Part shown: positions 1-10,598 of the stretch, piece after piece
How the letters are laid out: each line of letters begins with the position of its first letter
Numbering within the stretch: position 1 is the stretch's first letter
IMG/VR virus record: IMGVR_UViG_3300031673_000312
Span: 1 to 31,597 of that record
Origin: a virus
DNA: 31,597 nucleotides
Direction: 5' to 3' (one strand)
Notes under the pieces: generated by a model
Told to the model about the DNA's origin: nothing
The model's input: the letters and a program-made list of their open reading frames with translations, nothing else
Databases searched by the model: none
Translations under genes and position numbers: made by a program

Positions 1-3000
1 TTAGCTGGATTAAAACCACTTGACTTCGATTATATAGTAGCTGCTGATGGTAGTCTTACATTACCTAAAGATATAATTGATATATTCTGGGGTTACGCTA
101 TCGACGAGTTACACCAAATTAGACGTATTACTAATGAGATACACTACGCACGCACTCATGGAACAGAGGATTCTCTTAAAGAAAACATACACTATAAGTT
201 AGATGCAAAGACAGGTAATCGTAACTATGCTGATGCTAATGGTTATAAATGGCAACATTTTACAGACTTTAACGGTAAAAATATAACAGAAGGTAGCTTA
301 CGTGGTCATGTTGAAAAAGTATTAAAAGATAGAATAAAAGACGGTTTAAGATTTTTAGATGATGCTAAACTTATTAATGTGTTTGAAAACGAGAAAGGTG
401 TTATAACCAACGTAACTAATCGCATGTTTGATGAGACGGCTATTAAGAAGAAAGCTAAAGAATCTTTTAACAATATTCAACCAATTGCTATACGTAACAA
501 AGTGGCTAACTTTACACTTAACAGTATAATGGCTACGATAGAAGCAGAAAAAATTATATTTATGTCACCGGTATACTATAAGAATCTTGAAGATAAGATT
601 AAAAGGTATACAGTTATAGCATCTACAGGTACGGTAAGTAGGTTATCTATACCACGAGATACAATGAAGGGTGATAGACTACTTCACAACAATGATAAAT
701 TTAATTATAGTATACTAAACACTCAAACTTACGATGCTAAAAAACTACGTGAGGACTTAAGACCTAAATTTGTAGCGAAGTACATGCGTAATGGTATGGC
801 TGTAGCTGAAGCTGAAAAAAGGGCAGATAGAGCATTATCAGGTTTCATGGAAGTGGACCCATCAGACGGTCAGGCTTATATTACACCGGAAATGTTTCGA
901 GCTTTACATATAAGATTAGGTGAATGGAACGATGTTAAAGAAGAGGCGTATAAATTACTAAGCGTTACGGAAAGGGAACTTACAAAGAAAGAACAATCCG
1001 TTATGGATGATTTGTTTATGCAACCTTTAAAGTTTGGTTACTTTGGACCTGTAATTAATCCTGGTACCATGTCACCTTTGTACTTTAAAATGTCCTTAGC
1101 CACACTTACTCCTAGATTAGTTAAAGGTACAATGTTACAAGCACTGTATGATTCTATGACAGATAGTAACAGTCCTAAAGATATGGTATTGTTTGACACA
1201 GCTGTGAAGGTAGGTATAGGTGAGAAAACTACATACTATGCTGAAGACGCTAACAGACAACCTATAACAGATTCCCCCAATGTAGCTGATATAGTAGACA
1301 TGCCATCAAGTACTGCCAATTTCCAATACTTAAGGAAACAAGTAGTAACTGACCCCCATAATGAATTAAGGACTTTGGTAGGTACACAGTTCAGAAAAAT
1401 AGCTTTGTCTAATATTATAGATGACCAGACGTATATTGTAGGTAACAAGAAAGTAAAAGGAAATAAACTTAAAGAAGATAATAAAGACCTTATGTCTGAA
1501 TTGTCTGACAGAGGTGTAGAAGAATTCTTAAAGGTACTAGGTATAGACGATGAAACTTATTTGTCTGATGATCCTGATAAAATGTATGATATGATACGTT
1601 CAAAAGCGCGTTTATCAGGTATGCCAGATGCTTTTATAGATGCGTTTGCAAAACAAGATGATGGGGAACGTTACGAACCTGATGCCCTACCTGATAGGAA
1701 ATGGGTACAGTCCTCGTTACTTTCCATGCTTGCTAAAAAGTCTGTTGAATTACACCTACCAGGTACGTCTCTGATACAGATGACTAACTTTGGTTTACGT
1801 AAGGTGGAAGAAGACGACAGTTTAAAATTGATTGATGAGAACGGTTTCATGGAAGCTAAAGTTTCCATAGAAATATTTAGAGATGCAATACCTAACTATA
1901 ACAACCTGACACATAAACAACGTGAAGATTATATAAATGCACAGTTTACAGGCATAGGTTATCGTATTCCAACTCAGGGTTTAGTTTCAACAGTACCATT
2001 AAAGATTGTAGGATTTTTACCAGAAACTTCGACAGCTACTGTAGTGTTACCTTCAGAATTTACTAAATTAACAGGCTCTGACTTTGACATTGATAAATTA
2101 TACTTTATTCGTCATAACTATAGTATAATAGATGGTACACCTAAACGTATAAGCTTCCTAACTTCTGATAACTCAACACTAGAAGAAAGATTAGAAGTAT
2201 ACTCTCACGAAGCAATAGCTTTTGAAGCGAAGGGTATACGTAAAGCAAATTTAGAAGTGTTAACAGAATTGTTTGGTAGAAGAACTGAAGCCTCTTATGA
2301 GATAAAAAGTATCAAATCAGAAACAGATGATTTACTTGATACGGAAGAGGACACAGACATGTCTTCACCAGAGTTCATTGAAAAAAGAGACAGTCTTCGA
2401 AAAGAGTATAACAAGGCTATACAAAAGGGAGACAATATTAAAGATATTATTTCTAATACACGTCAGGAAATTGAAGATGAGATTGAGGCAATACGTAAAG
2501 CTTGGATAAAAAGTAATTATAAATCTTTCGGTAAACTTTCTGAAATAAAACAAAATACTAAGAAAGCTTTAGAAAATAGATTAGTAGATTCTTACTTTGC
2601 TGTACTTAAGTCTAATGATCATGTTATAGATAATTATCAACCGCTTGATGCAACGACTACCTTATTGAAAGGTTTAGCTGACGATGTATCAAAATGGGAA
2701 GGTAATGATACAGAATTACCCTCTTTGTATAGTGCGTCGTTTATGTACCAATCGGAAGTGAAGCACAAGTATTTGTGGGGTATAAAAGGTATAGGTCCTT
2801 TTGCTAGAGCTAACGTACATCACGTTTTAGGTCAGATAGCAGGCATACACCTAGGTAACTATATAGGAGTAGGTAATACTAAAGATTTCGACGGCAGACA
2901 AGTCACCGATTTATCACAGATATACGGTCAGGATGGTGAGGCCATACTTGATTGGTTATCAGCTCTTATTAACGCACATGTTGACATTGCTAAAGAACCT

Positions 3001-4872
3001 TATATATTTTATCTTAACGTGAACCCTTCTACCTATTCAGTAGGTGAGTTACTTGTTAGAGCAGGTGCTGGTGAGAATGCTTTCTTATTCTTAGCACAAC
3101 CGATATTGAAAGACTACGCACAAGCACATAGCAATTCACGTGGTAAGATACGTCCTTCTAGGACAAAACCACTTTCAGAGGTTAAAACTGCGTATAAGAA
3201 TTCATTAAACAACGCTATACGTAAGGAGAAACGAAGAGGTAGGGTATTTGTTAAGGAAGGTATATTTAATACTACTAGACTTAAGAAAGATATACACAGT
3301 AATACTTTAAAGGATGCAGATTTCTATGCAAGACAACTTCAAATATTAGATAAATTTAGCGAACTAAACAAACTTGGGCAGTTCTTATTTGAAGCAGTCG
3401 AAGCTGTACAGATAGACACTAAGAAGACTGGTAAAAACTTAGCAGAGTTACGTAGATTTAACAGACTTAAAAACAAAGTTCTTAACGACAATGTTATAAA
3501 GAATATGGATGTTATGTTTGAGGATACGTTTCTTAGCGCATACTTTGATAATAGTGTTGTACTTGGGCTTACTCTATTTAAGGACACTACAGTGATGGCT
3601 AGTGATGCTATTGTTGCATTAAGTGACCGTATAATGGATGAAATAGGTCGAAGAACAGATATAAGCAAGAACGCAGTTTATCAACTCAATAGTATAAACG
3701 ATGAAATATTCGCTGCAATTACAGGTAGGTTCATGGTTAATGAGCTAGGTGTTGATGAAGATGTACTTGAAGGTATGTTATACGGAAATGATTCTATGGT
3801 ATCAAGGCTTAACAATGTAAAAAACAACCCAAAATATGCTGGTAACCCTCTTATCAAATTATTACAACCTTCCATGTCGTTTAAAGATGTTGTACCTAAC
3901 TTTATTATAACCTTTACAGCCACAGACACTAAAACAAAATGGTCGAAAGATCGTATAATAGATGGTTGGTCTGAGTTACTTACGTCTAGTGATCCTGAGA
4001 TATCAAGATTTGCTAAAGATTTAGTAACCTATTCTTTCTTTACTTCAGGTTTTAGAAAGTCCTTGTACTCAATATTTAACTATATACCACCAGCTTATTT
4101 GAAAGAAGTAGGTTTCTCTGAGTATATAGGTAATATGCGTAATGGGTTCAATGACACCAGTAATTATGATTTGTTAGAAAGTATTCATGATGACGTGTTC
4201 CAAAATTTGTGGACAGAAGATGATATTGTTCCTAATGTACCATACGAAAGTTTTAATAACAAGCGCAGACCAGGTGTTAAAAGTGGTTGGGGTGAAAAGT
4301 ACCCAACACACGTTAGCATATCTAACAAGGCATCAGAGGAGTTAGCTTTAGGCTTGAATGAATTTGGTGTAGTTATATACAAACCTTTTATCAAGACAGT
4401 TATAAGTAAAACAAGATTACTTTATAAGTTTGTTGGTTATCTTACAGATGAGAATGGAAAGACAGAGCCGGTGTATGAACTATCACAACGTAAAGGTTAC
4501 TCTGACGCAGGTAAGATAGTAAAAGAACACGGGTTGCGAAGAAGTGTTATACCTACAAATAGAACTAAACAACTACCTGGTGGTTGGACTGATGAGATGG
4601 AGACACGTAGTATATATGGTACTGTTGCCTTTGAAGGTGAACCTGAAAAGACACAGATAACTTATGATTTTACAGGCTTCCAGAGGGTACTACCAGAAAA
4701 TATGACAATAGTTGAACTGTTTGAAGGTGATGTTGATGATACTTTAGAGGAATTTGAAGATAAGTATGCAGAACCAGTAGAAGTTGTTGAAGAGAAGCCC
4801 TTGTTATTAGAAGGTCTCACACAACAAAAGATTGATGAAGTAAAAGATGAACACAAAGAATGTAATTTATAA
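1..4872 (+). CDS. Giant virion RNA polymerase (crAss-like), 3' part, cut by the window edge
   Basis: The frame is open from base 1, so the GTG at 379 is only an internal codon and the true start lies to the left. About 1623 residues are visible. Bases 2080-2094 (visible residues 694-698) encode DFDID in the context GSDFDIDKLYF. This matches the DxDxD metal-binding loop of two-barrel RNA polymerases as found in crAss-like phages such as Cellulophaga phage phi14:2, where a giant single-chain polymerase is packaged in the virion and injected to transcribe early genes. A second conserved-looking block, KYLWGIKGIGPFARANVHHV, lies about 230 residues later and may belong to the other barrel. The C-terminal ~50 residues are acidic. 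The next gene starts 5 bases after the TAA. The polymerase call rests on the motif, size and context; the exact domain limits are not visible. Confidence 0.85.
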   Translation, partial: LAGLKPLDFDYIVAADGSLTLPKDIIDIFWGYAIDELHQIRRITNEIHYARTHGTEDSLKENIHYKLDAKTGNRNYADANGYKWQHFTDFNGKNITEGSLRGHVEKVLKDRIKDGLRFLDDAKLINVFENEKGVITNVTNRMFDETAIKKKAKESFNNIQPIAIRNKVANFTLNSIMATIEAEKIIFMSPVYYKNLEDKIKRYTVIASTGTVSRLSIPRDTMKGDRLLHNNDKFNYSILNTQTYDAKKLREDLRPKFVAKYMRNGMAVAEAEKRADRALSGFMEVDPSDGQAYITPEMFRALHIRLGEWNDVKEEAYKLLSVTERELTKKEQSVMDDLFMQPLKFGYFGPVINPGTMSPLYFKMSLATLTPRLVKGTMLQALYDSMTDSNSPKDMVLFDTAVKVGIGEKTTYYAEDANRQPITDSPNVADIVDMPSSTANFQYLRKQVVTDPHNELRTLVGTQFRKIALSNIIDDQTYIVGNKKVKGNKLKEDNKDLMSELSDRGVEEFLKVLGIDDETYLSDDPDKMYDMIRSKARLSGMPDAFIDAFAKQDDGERYEPDALPDRKWVQSSLLSMLAKKSVELHLPGTSLIQMTNFGLRKVEEDDSLKLIDENGFMEAKVSIEIFRDAIPNYNNLTHKQREDYINAQFTGIGYRIPTQGLVSTVPLKIVGFLPETSTATVVLPSEFTKLTGSDFDIDKLYFIRHNYSIIDGTPKRISFLTSDNSTLEERLEVYSHEAIAFEAKGIRKANLEVLTELFGRRTEASYEIKSIKSETDDLLDTEEDTDMSSPEFIEKRDSLRKEYNKAIQKGDNIKDIISNTRQEIEDEIEAIRKAWIKSNYKSFGKLSEIKQNTKKALENRLVDSYFAVLKSNDHVIDNYQPLDATTTLLKGLADDVSKWEGNDTELPSLYSASFMYQSEVKHKYLWGIKGIGPFARANVHHVLGQIAGIHLGNYIGVGNTKDFDGRQVTDLSQIYGQDGEAILDWLSALINAHVDIAKEPYIFYLNVNPSTYSVGELLVRAGAGENAFLFLAQPILKDYAQAHSNSRGKIRPSRTKPLSEVKTAYKNSLNNAIRKEKRRGRVFVKEGIFNTTRLKKDIHSNTLKDADFYARQLQILDKFSELNKLGQFLFEAVEAVQIDTKKTGKNLAELRRFNRLKNKVLNDNVIKNMDVMFEDTFLSAYFDNSVVLGLTLFKDTTVMASDAIVALSDRIMDEIGRRTDISKNAVYQLNSINDEIFAAITGRFMVNELGVDEDVLEGMLYGNDSMVSRLNNVKNNPKYAGNPLIKLLQPSMSFKDVVPNFIITFTATDTKTKWSKDRIIDGWSELLTSSDPEISRFAKDLVTYSFFTSGFRKSLYSIFNYIPPAYLKEVGFSEYIGNMRNGFNDTSNYDLLESIHDDVFQNLWTEDDIVPNVPYESFNNKRRPGVKSGWGEKYPTHVSISNKASEELALGLNEFGVVIYKPFIKTVISKTRLLYKFVGYLTDENGKTEPVYELSQRKGYSDAGKIVKEHGLRRSVIPTNRTKQLPGGWTDEMETRSIYGTVAFEGEPEKTQITYDFTGFQRVLPENMTIVELFEGDVDDTLEEFEDKYAEPVEVVEEKPLLLEGLTQQKIDEVKDEHKECNL

Positions 4873-4877
4873 CGACT

Positions 4878-7800
4878 ATGATTTGTCCAAATATAAATCT
4901 GCTAGAATGGCAGCAGGCTGTCAGTACTTACGATAAAGACACTGCTCTTGTCATATTTGACCAGTTAGGTGGTCGTGTTCCTTCTAAAGGGGAATTAAAT
5001 GTACTTGCTAAAGAAGGTAGTCTTGATAAATACCATAATCAAAGAGTATGGGATACTAATGTAGCGGAGAATCTTATAGATAAGGAGACGTGGAGTAGTA
5101 AAGATAACTTACCTGTTGTAGGGTTGAACTACTACTTTGAAAAGAAAGCTGCTGATAAGGTGCGTGATCTTAACATTAAGTATAAAGATGAAGATATTAC
5201 TTTTGAAAGGGGTGCCCCCAAAGGTAGGAAATTTCCTATACGTCCTATAGACGAACGTTTTGTAGGAGATTTGAACGAATTACATAACTTACATATAACA
5301 CGTAATATACAACGTGCCGACATTGCTGCTGATGAAGCTGCTCGTGTAGCTGAAACTGAAAGCACAGGTACTATGACATACAAAACACAACCGTATGCTG
5401 ACAAGACTGTGTTTAACAAACAAGATGTTATTGAAAGTCTAATTTCTGATCTTCACGAATCAGTTAAAGAAGAAATGCGTTCTGAAGTAGCACAGTTACC
5501 TAAAGATGTATTCAATGAAGAAGCGTCTAAGGCAGGCTACAACAGTGTTGGTAATTACTGGGTATTACACCCCGTGCAACGTACAGATGAAAGTCGTAAA
5601 CTAATAGGAGTTACTCAAGAAGAAGGAGACTTAGATCAAGCCAGGGAACAAATGAAATTGTTTCAGAAAGTAGTTCCCCATGTAGAGATGGTGTTGTTTG
5701 ATAAAACATTACCTACAATTGCTCAGGCTGATCCAGGAGGTAGGACTATACGTGTTAATCCAGATTTACTTACGAAGGATGCCATTGGTCATGAGTTTGG
5801 TCATATACTTATAGACTTACTTGGTGGTATGTCTAACCCACTCATACGTAAAGGTAGAGCACAATTAGAAGGTAAGGATGTGGAGACTGCTGTATTTGAA
5901 GCTTACCCAGATTTAATTAATAATAAAGATGGACGTGTAGATAAAGAAATACTTGCTACAGCCGTAGGTTTAGAAATAGTTAGCATCTTTAAAGAAGAAG
6001 AAGAACAGAATACTTGGATGCGTTGGCTCATACGTTTCTTCAGAGCGTTACGTAGTAAGTTAGGTATAGAAGCTTCAGTAGCTAGACAGCTTGCTGAAAA
6101 GCTTGTATCTGGTACCAAACTAGCAAGCAGGGAGAGAGCGACCGTTAGAGAGCTTAAAAAGGGCCTCTACGAGCAAGGCAGACCTTCTATATACACACAA
6201 CACAGTAGAGATCTTGGAAATTCTATGACTTTACTCGATAAGATGATTACCGAGGAGGAGATTTTCCAAAGGAAGGGTACGTTAGCTCTGCAAAAGAAAC
6301 TTGACGTTCTTGCAAAACAAGGCAAGGACACCAAAGAGTATAAGTCGTTAGAGGACATGTTGCCACGTATGCAAAATGCTAACCCAACAAAAGGTATAAT
6401 ACAAATGATTCGTTTTGCTGTACAATCTACTAAGCAAATGAATGACACATATCTTGCTTATGAAGCTAATGCCCGTAATGCGGCTAGAGAACATGGTACA
6501 CAGACACAAAACTATACTGCTAAACTATTAAGTGAGTGGCGTACGTCTGTTGCTGCTTGGGATATGCTGGAAGACTTGCGTACTATGTTAGATAGAACCA
6601 AAAGTGAAGTAGAAGTTTTTGGTGTAGATTCTGATCTGAGAGCATTGAACAAGTTATTATCAGAGAATAGAGATTTATTATCTCATGTTATAGACACTAA
6701 AGTTTTTAAACAACACATAAAAAATAAAGATAACATCTTAGATATGCTACTTCCTTTATTGGATCATGCTATATCTGTTAAAAATAAAATGCAATCTCTT
6801 TATATAGAAAAGGGTAAAGAACTGATGGTTGACTTCTTATTTCCTTTTGTTCATCATATTGAGATAGCTAAGCGTGAAGAATATGAAAAGGAATGGAGAG
6901 CTTTTGACGATAAGAAAAGAGCCGAAGTACCTATGGATAAGTATATACACGAAAAAATACTTAACAATACTGATGTTATTGAACAAGATACTAAGGATTT
7001 AATACTTAGAGAACTTGGTAAAGCTGAAGGGGATATTGGTATACTTACAAGATACGTAGACACTATATTAGATAGTAAGGATGTAATATCTTCGGCATTA
7101 GCTCGTACAGTATTTGGTATACACGAAGCAACTCGTAGGGAAGCACAAGCATGGTACTATAAGTTTTTAGATGTACTTGCACCACTAGAGAAACAACTTG
7201 GTCGAAGTGTTGGTATGGCTGATGAAAAGTTTTGGGGCTGGATACTTGAGACTGACCCTAAGACAGGGAGACCAATACAAAAAATTATATCTGCTGTTCC
7301 TAGTCAATTGATAGAGGACTTTAATGCTTACAAGGAAATGGTGAAGTCGGAATTGTATCAAGACAATAATGGAAAAAAGCCAAGTGATGCTGAAAAGCGT
7401 AAGCTTATACGTGATTGGATGGATAAAAACGCTAAAGTAGATAAGGAAGAACGATTAAAAGCATTTACTGAATTTATAGAGTCTTTACATAAGCGTAATA
7501 TAATAAGAACGGATGAAAAAAATAGATGGTTACGCAGTTCAAAAGTTACGTACACATCTTCAAAGACACCGTTGGAAGAAATATTTGCTAATCAAGAAGC
7601 TATAGAAGAAGTTAAGAGATTTGAAAGACAAACTTATTGGAATTTTAGAGAGTTGTCTCCGTTCTACAAGGAACTTAATAAAAAGTGGAATGCCTTGCAA
7701 GCCATGAGGGAAAACGGAATTAAATCTGGGAAACAAACAGATGCGAGAGTTATATTCTACGATTTTATATCTAATGTAATAGATGAGGCAGCTGTCCGAT

Positions 7801-9734
7801 TACCTAATAAGTACTCTTTATATAACGATCTTCCTTCAATGATGAAGGGTACAGGTCAACGTTACAGAGCTACTAAGATAATGGGCATGTCTAAGATGGA
7901 TTTTCTTAAGCATGAGTTTTCTGATACATTTCAAAAGAAAGCTTCTGACGTAGATAGAGGACTGTTAAACGCTGAACTTAATATTATAGGGAAAGAAGCA
8001 CTGGAAGAAGGTGAAGTCGAAAGTGGCGTAGAAAGAACGGCGTTAGTAAACGAAGCTAACGAACCTATATTCTTTTTACCTATCTATTATACTCAAAATC
8101 TTGCTAAAGACAAGAGTCATAAGATGTCGGTTGAAGATCAATCTTTTGATATTGCATCTTTATACTTTAACTATCTTAAAATGTCTATAGACTTTGGTAA
8201 TAAATCCAAAGTGTTAGCGGAATTAGAAATGACTAACTACTTTATAAATAACAGGGATGTTATACGTAGAGATAATAAGGGTAATATACTTATAGATGCA
8301 GCTACTAAGAAATTAAAAAAGGTAGGGGAAACATTACGAGATAAGGCTATCGTTGGGTCAGGTAAAAATTCTTTGATTGCAGCGCAAGTAATGGACTTTA
8401 TGAAGTTAAGTGTTTATGGTATGGAAAAGGATGAAGAACCCGATATGAATATATTTGGTTTTACTTTAGACCGTGCTAAGTTACTTGATACGATTAATGG
8501 TTTTACAGCCATAAATTTACTTGGTGTTAACTTTGTTGCTGGTATAGCTAACGTTAATTTGGGTGAAATAACTCAGGTTATTGAAGCTATGGCTGGTCAG
8601 TATGTTACATTGAAAAATTTAAAGGATGCCACTGGGTACTATTATAAGAACCTAGGAGGCCTTCTAACTGATATTGGGATTAGGAGACCAAGAAATATAG
8701 TAAGTCTCTTAAACGACCGCTTTGATACCTTGAGTGAGGAAATAGACGGCAAGATCAATTTAAATTCGAGATTTGCTAATTTAATGAAAACTAATACCTT
8801 ATTCTTTACTTCTCATTCTGGGGAACACTATATGCAGACAAGGTTTATGATAGCCATGTTAAAAAATTTAAGAGCATATGATGCCGAAGGAACTGATTTA
8901 GGGGATATGTTGAGCCAAATATCTGTTGATGAAGTAACTAACACATTAAAGGTTGATGAGAAAGTAGTTAACTTTACAGAAGAAGACCAAACAGACTTTT
9001 CTGCAAGGATGCATAGAATATTGGCAAGTATGCATGGTGAGTATTCTCAATTAGGTAAATCAGCATTACAACGTGTTGCTTTAGGCAGAATGGCGATATT
9101 ATTCCGTAAGTTTATAGTACCGGGTTTCAAACGTAGGTGGCAAGGTAGAGATCGTAAAAATAATTTAGATGGTATAAACAATTTACTTGGTGATTATCAA
9201 GAAGGTTATTACAGAACATTTGGTCATTTTGCTAAATTAATGTATAAAGATATTTTAAATTTTAAATTTGAAGCTGTAAGAGCACATGGTCGTTTAATGA
9301 CAAAGCAAGAACGTGCTAATCTTATAAGATTTACTGGTGAATTATCTTTTCTGATTATATCAATTATAATGGTAGGTCTTACATTAAAAATGAAAGGGGA
9401 AGATGATGATAAAGATGACTGGGTATTGAATAATTTAGCGTATCAAGCTTTAAGGTTACGTTCTGAATTAGCATTTTTCTGGAATCCTAACGAATCTATG
9501 AAGATTCTAAGATCACCTATGGCTTCAATGTCACAATTAGAAAATGTAATTAAATTGTTTGGTCAATTAGTATATCCTGTCACAAGTGGTACATTTGAAT
9601 TTGATGTGTACGAACGAGGTGCTTGGAAAGATCAAGTTAAACTTGCTAAGACAACTACTAGTTTATTACCTGTACTTAAACAGTACTATAGAATACGAGA
9701 TATTGGGGATCAACTTAGTTGGTTCCAACAATAA
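4878..9734 (+). CDS. Giant virion protein with zincin metallopeptidase motif
   Basis: This 1618-residue protein follows the RNA polymerase gene with a 5-base gap and no Shine-Dalgarno sequence. Residues 305-309 are HEFGH, the HExxH zinc-binding motif of zincin metallopeptidases, within DAIGHEFGHILIDLLGG; a plausible third ligand is the Glu in KEILATAVG about 60 residues later. The middle of the chain is long, charged and mostly helical by appearance. A hydrophobic stretch near residues 1488-1505 (LSFLIISIIMVGLTLKM) could span or insert into a membrane. In crAss-like phages very large proteins encoded beside the virion RNA polymerase are carried inside the particle and ejected with DNA, and a zincin domain is known among them. 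By position this is likely such a cargo protein; the protease target is unknown. The gene ends just before the terminator that closes the plus-strand block. Confidence 0.75.
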   Translation: MICPNINLLEWQQAVSTYDKDTALVIFDQLGGRVPSKGELNVLAKEGSLDKYHNQRVWDTNVAENLIDKETWSSKDNLPVVGLNYYFEKKAADKVRDLNIKYKDEDITFERGAPKGRKFPIRPIDERFVGDLNELHNLHITRNIQRADIAADEAARVAETESTGTMTYKTQPYADKTVFNKQDVIESLISDLHESVKEEMRSEVAQLPKDVFNEEASKAGYNSVGNYWVLHPVQRTDESRKLIGVTQEEGDLDQAREQMKLFQKVVPHVEMVLFDKTLPTIAQADPGGRTIRVNPDLLTKDAIGHEFGHILIDLLGGMSNPLIRKGRAQLEGKDVETAVFEAYPDLINNKDGRVDKEILATAVGLEIVSIFKEEEEQNTWMRWLIRFFRALRSKLGIEASVARQLAEKLVSGTKLASRERATVRELKKGLYEQGRPSIYTQHSRDLGNSMTLLDKMITEEEIFQRKGTLALQKKLDVLAKQGKDTKEYKSLEDMLPRMQNANPTKGIIQMIRFAVQSTKQMNDTYLAYEANARNAAREHGTQTQNYTAKLLSEWRTSVAAWDMLEDLRTMLDRTKSEVEVFGVDSDLRALNKLLSENRDLLSHVIDTKVFKQHIKNKDNILDMLLPLLDHAISVKNKMQSLYIEKGKELMVDFLFPFVHHIEIAKREEYEKEWRAFDDKKRAEVPMDKYIHEKILNNTDVIEQDTKDLILRELGKAEGDIGILTRYVDTILDSKDVISSALARTVFGIHEATRREAQAWYYKFLDVLAPLEKQLGRSVGMADEKFWGWILETDPKTGRPIQKIISAVPSQLIEDFNAYKEMVKSELYQDNNGKKPSDAEKRKLIRDWMDKNAKVDKEERLKAFTEFIESLHKRNIIRTDEKNRWLRSSKVTYTSSKTPLEEIFANQEAIEEVKRFERQTYWNFRELSPFYKELNKKWNALQAMRENGIKSGKQTDARVIFYDFISNVIDEAAVRLPNKYSLYNDLPSMMKGTGQRYRATKIMGMSKMDFLKHEFSDTFQKKASDVDRGLLNAELNIIGKEALEEGEVESGVERTALVNEANEPIFFLPIYYTQNLAKDKSHKMSVEDQSFDIASLYFNYLKMSIDFGNKSKVLAELEMTNYFINNRDVIRRDNKGNILIDAATKKLKKVGETLRDKAIVGSGKNSLIAAQVMDFMKLSVYGMEKDEEPDMNIFGFTLDRAKLLDTINGFTAINLLGVNFVAGIANVNLGEITQVIEAMAGQYVTLKNLKDATGYYYKNLGGLLTDIGIRRPRNIVSLLNDRFDTLSEEIDGKINLNSRFANLMKTNTLFFTSHSGEHYMQTRFMIAMLKNLRAYDAEGTDLGDMLSQISVDEVTNTLKVDEKVVNFTEEDQTDFSARMHRILASMHGEYSQLGKSALQRVALGRMAILFRKFIVPGFKRRWQGRDRKNNLDGINNLLGDYQEGYYRTFGHFAKLMYKDILNFKFEAVRAHGRLMTKQERANLIRFTGELSFLIISIIMVGLTLKMKGEDDDKDDWVLNNLAYQALRLRSELAFFWNPNESMKILRSPMASMSQLENVIKLFGQLVYPVTSGTFEFDVYERGAWKDQVKLAKTTTSLLPVLKQYYRIRDIGDQLSWFQQ

Positions 9735-9740
9735 GTAATT

Positions 9741-9775
9741 AAAAAGGCCCCCTCGAAAGAAGGAGCCTTTTTTTT
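9741..9775. terminator. Bidirectional intrinsic terminator between converging blocks
   Basis: An A5GG...CCT8 hairpin: bases 9741-9754 pair with 9759-9772 (two C-A mismatches) around a GAAA loop, flanked by A5 on the left and T8 on the right. It sits 6 bases after the stop of the giant zincin gene and 22 bases beyond the stop of the converging minus-strand gene, so it can end transcription from both sides. Confidence 0.9.
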
Positions 9776-9797
9776 ATCAACATAATACCAGGAACGC

Positions 9798-10595
9798 TTA
9801 AATAATAACCTCCTCTTTCTCAGTTAACGACAACTTGTAATCAAGGTATGCTTCCGTTTTTGGAAACATGTGGTTATAGAATGTTATCACCTCTTTTTTA
9901 ATAATATTTTTATCGTGGTCAATTAAATATCTTGGAAACTTTTCTGGTGAACGTGCTGTAGCATAATTTACAAAAGAATCTGTAAATATACCGCACAATT
10001 CCGGGTCACTTTTCAAGGAATGTATCCAATTTACTACATTTTTACCAGAAAATTTATCTTGTAATTCCACATCTTTTAAATGTTGTAGTTTTAAATCTAC
10101 AAATTGTTTGTTTACTTCCGGACTATTGAAAAAGTTTCGTATAATAGATTCTTTTAAATTTGCATACATTATAATAGGTACAAAGTTAAACTCGTTGAGT
10201 ATAATATGTCCCAATTTTACATATTTTACAAACTTATTTAATTGATTGATAAGTTCTTCATGTCCTTCTTTAGGTACGCCTAGTCCTTTTTCTAAACTTA
10301 ATATAAATTGTTTTGTTATATACGGACATTTATAAACAAGGTAATTTGAAAAATCAAATATGTTTTTAAATTCTTGTTTTTTATAATCCTCGTAGTTCAT
10401 TTTTAAAAATGTAAATGCATCATTAATGTTTTTACTTAGTTGTATGACATGTGCTGATGACATTCTTTTGGTTTTAGAAATATCGTATTGTATTTTATAT
10501 AGAAATACAATTTCTTCGTTCTTCTTTATACTTATACAAAATGGTTGTAGTAAACGATTTAAAAGAAAGAACATAATTTGATCATATTTATTCAT
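9798..10595 (-). CDS. Unknown phage protein, 265 residues
   Basis: I do not recognise this protein. It is the last gene of the minus-strand block, ending near the shared terminator. The chain is helix-rich with many Lys, Asn and Phe residues, has no signal peptide or clear membrane segment, and shows no catalytic motif I can name. Its ATG at 10595 lies about 15 bases downstream of the pseudoknotted RNA element at 10611-10740, so that structure forms its leader and may control its expression or insulate it from upstream genes. Confidence 0.75.
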   Translation of the reverse strand: MNKYDQIMFFLLNRLLQPFCISIKKNEEIVFLYKIQYDISKTKRMSSAHVIQLSKNINDAFTFLKMNYEDYKKQEFKNIFDFSNYLVYKCPYITKQFILSLEKGLGVPKEGHEELINQLNKFVKYVKLGHIILNEFNFVPIIMYANLKESIIRNFFNSPEVNKQFVDLKLQHLKDVELQDKFSGKNVVNWIHSLKSDPELCGIFTDSFVNYATARSPEKFPRYLIDHDKNIIKKEVITFYNHMFPKTEAYLDYKLSLTEKEEVII

Positions 10596-10598
10596 ACG

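Noticed and set aside
379-4872. GTG at 379 as start of the RNA polymerase gene
   Set aside because: The same frame is open back to base 1 with similar coding character, so the gene simply continues beyond the window edge.
1236-9734. Minus-strand open frames inside the two giant plus-strand genes
   Set aside because: They are short, Ser/Leu-rich antisense shadows with no motifs, and they lie across strongly coding sequence.
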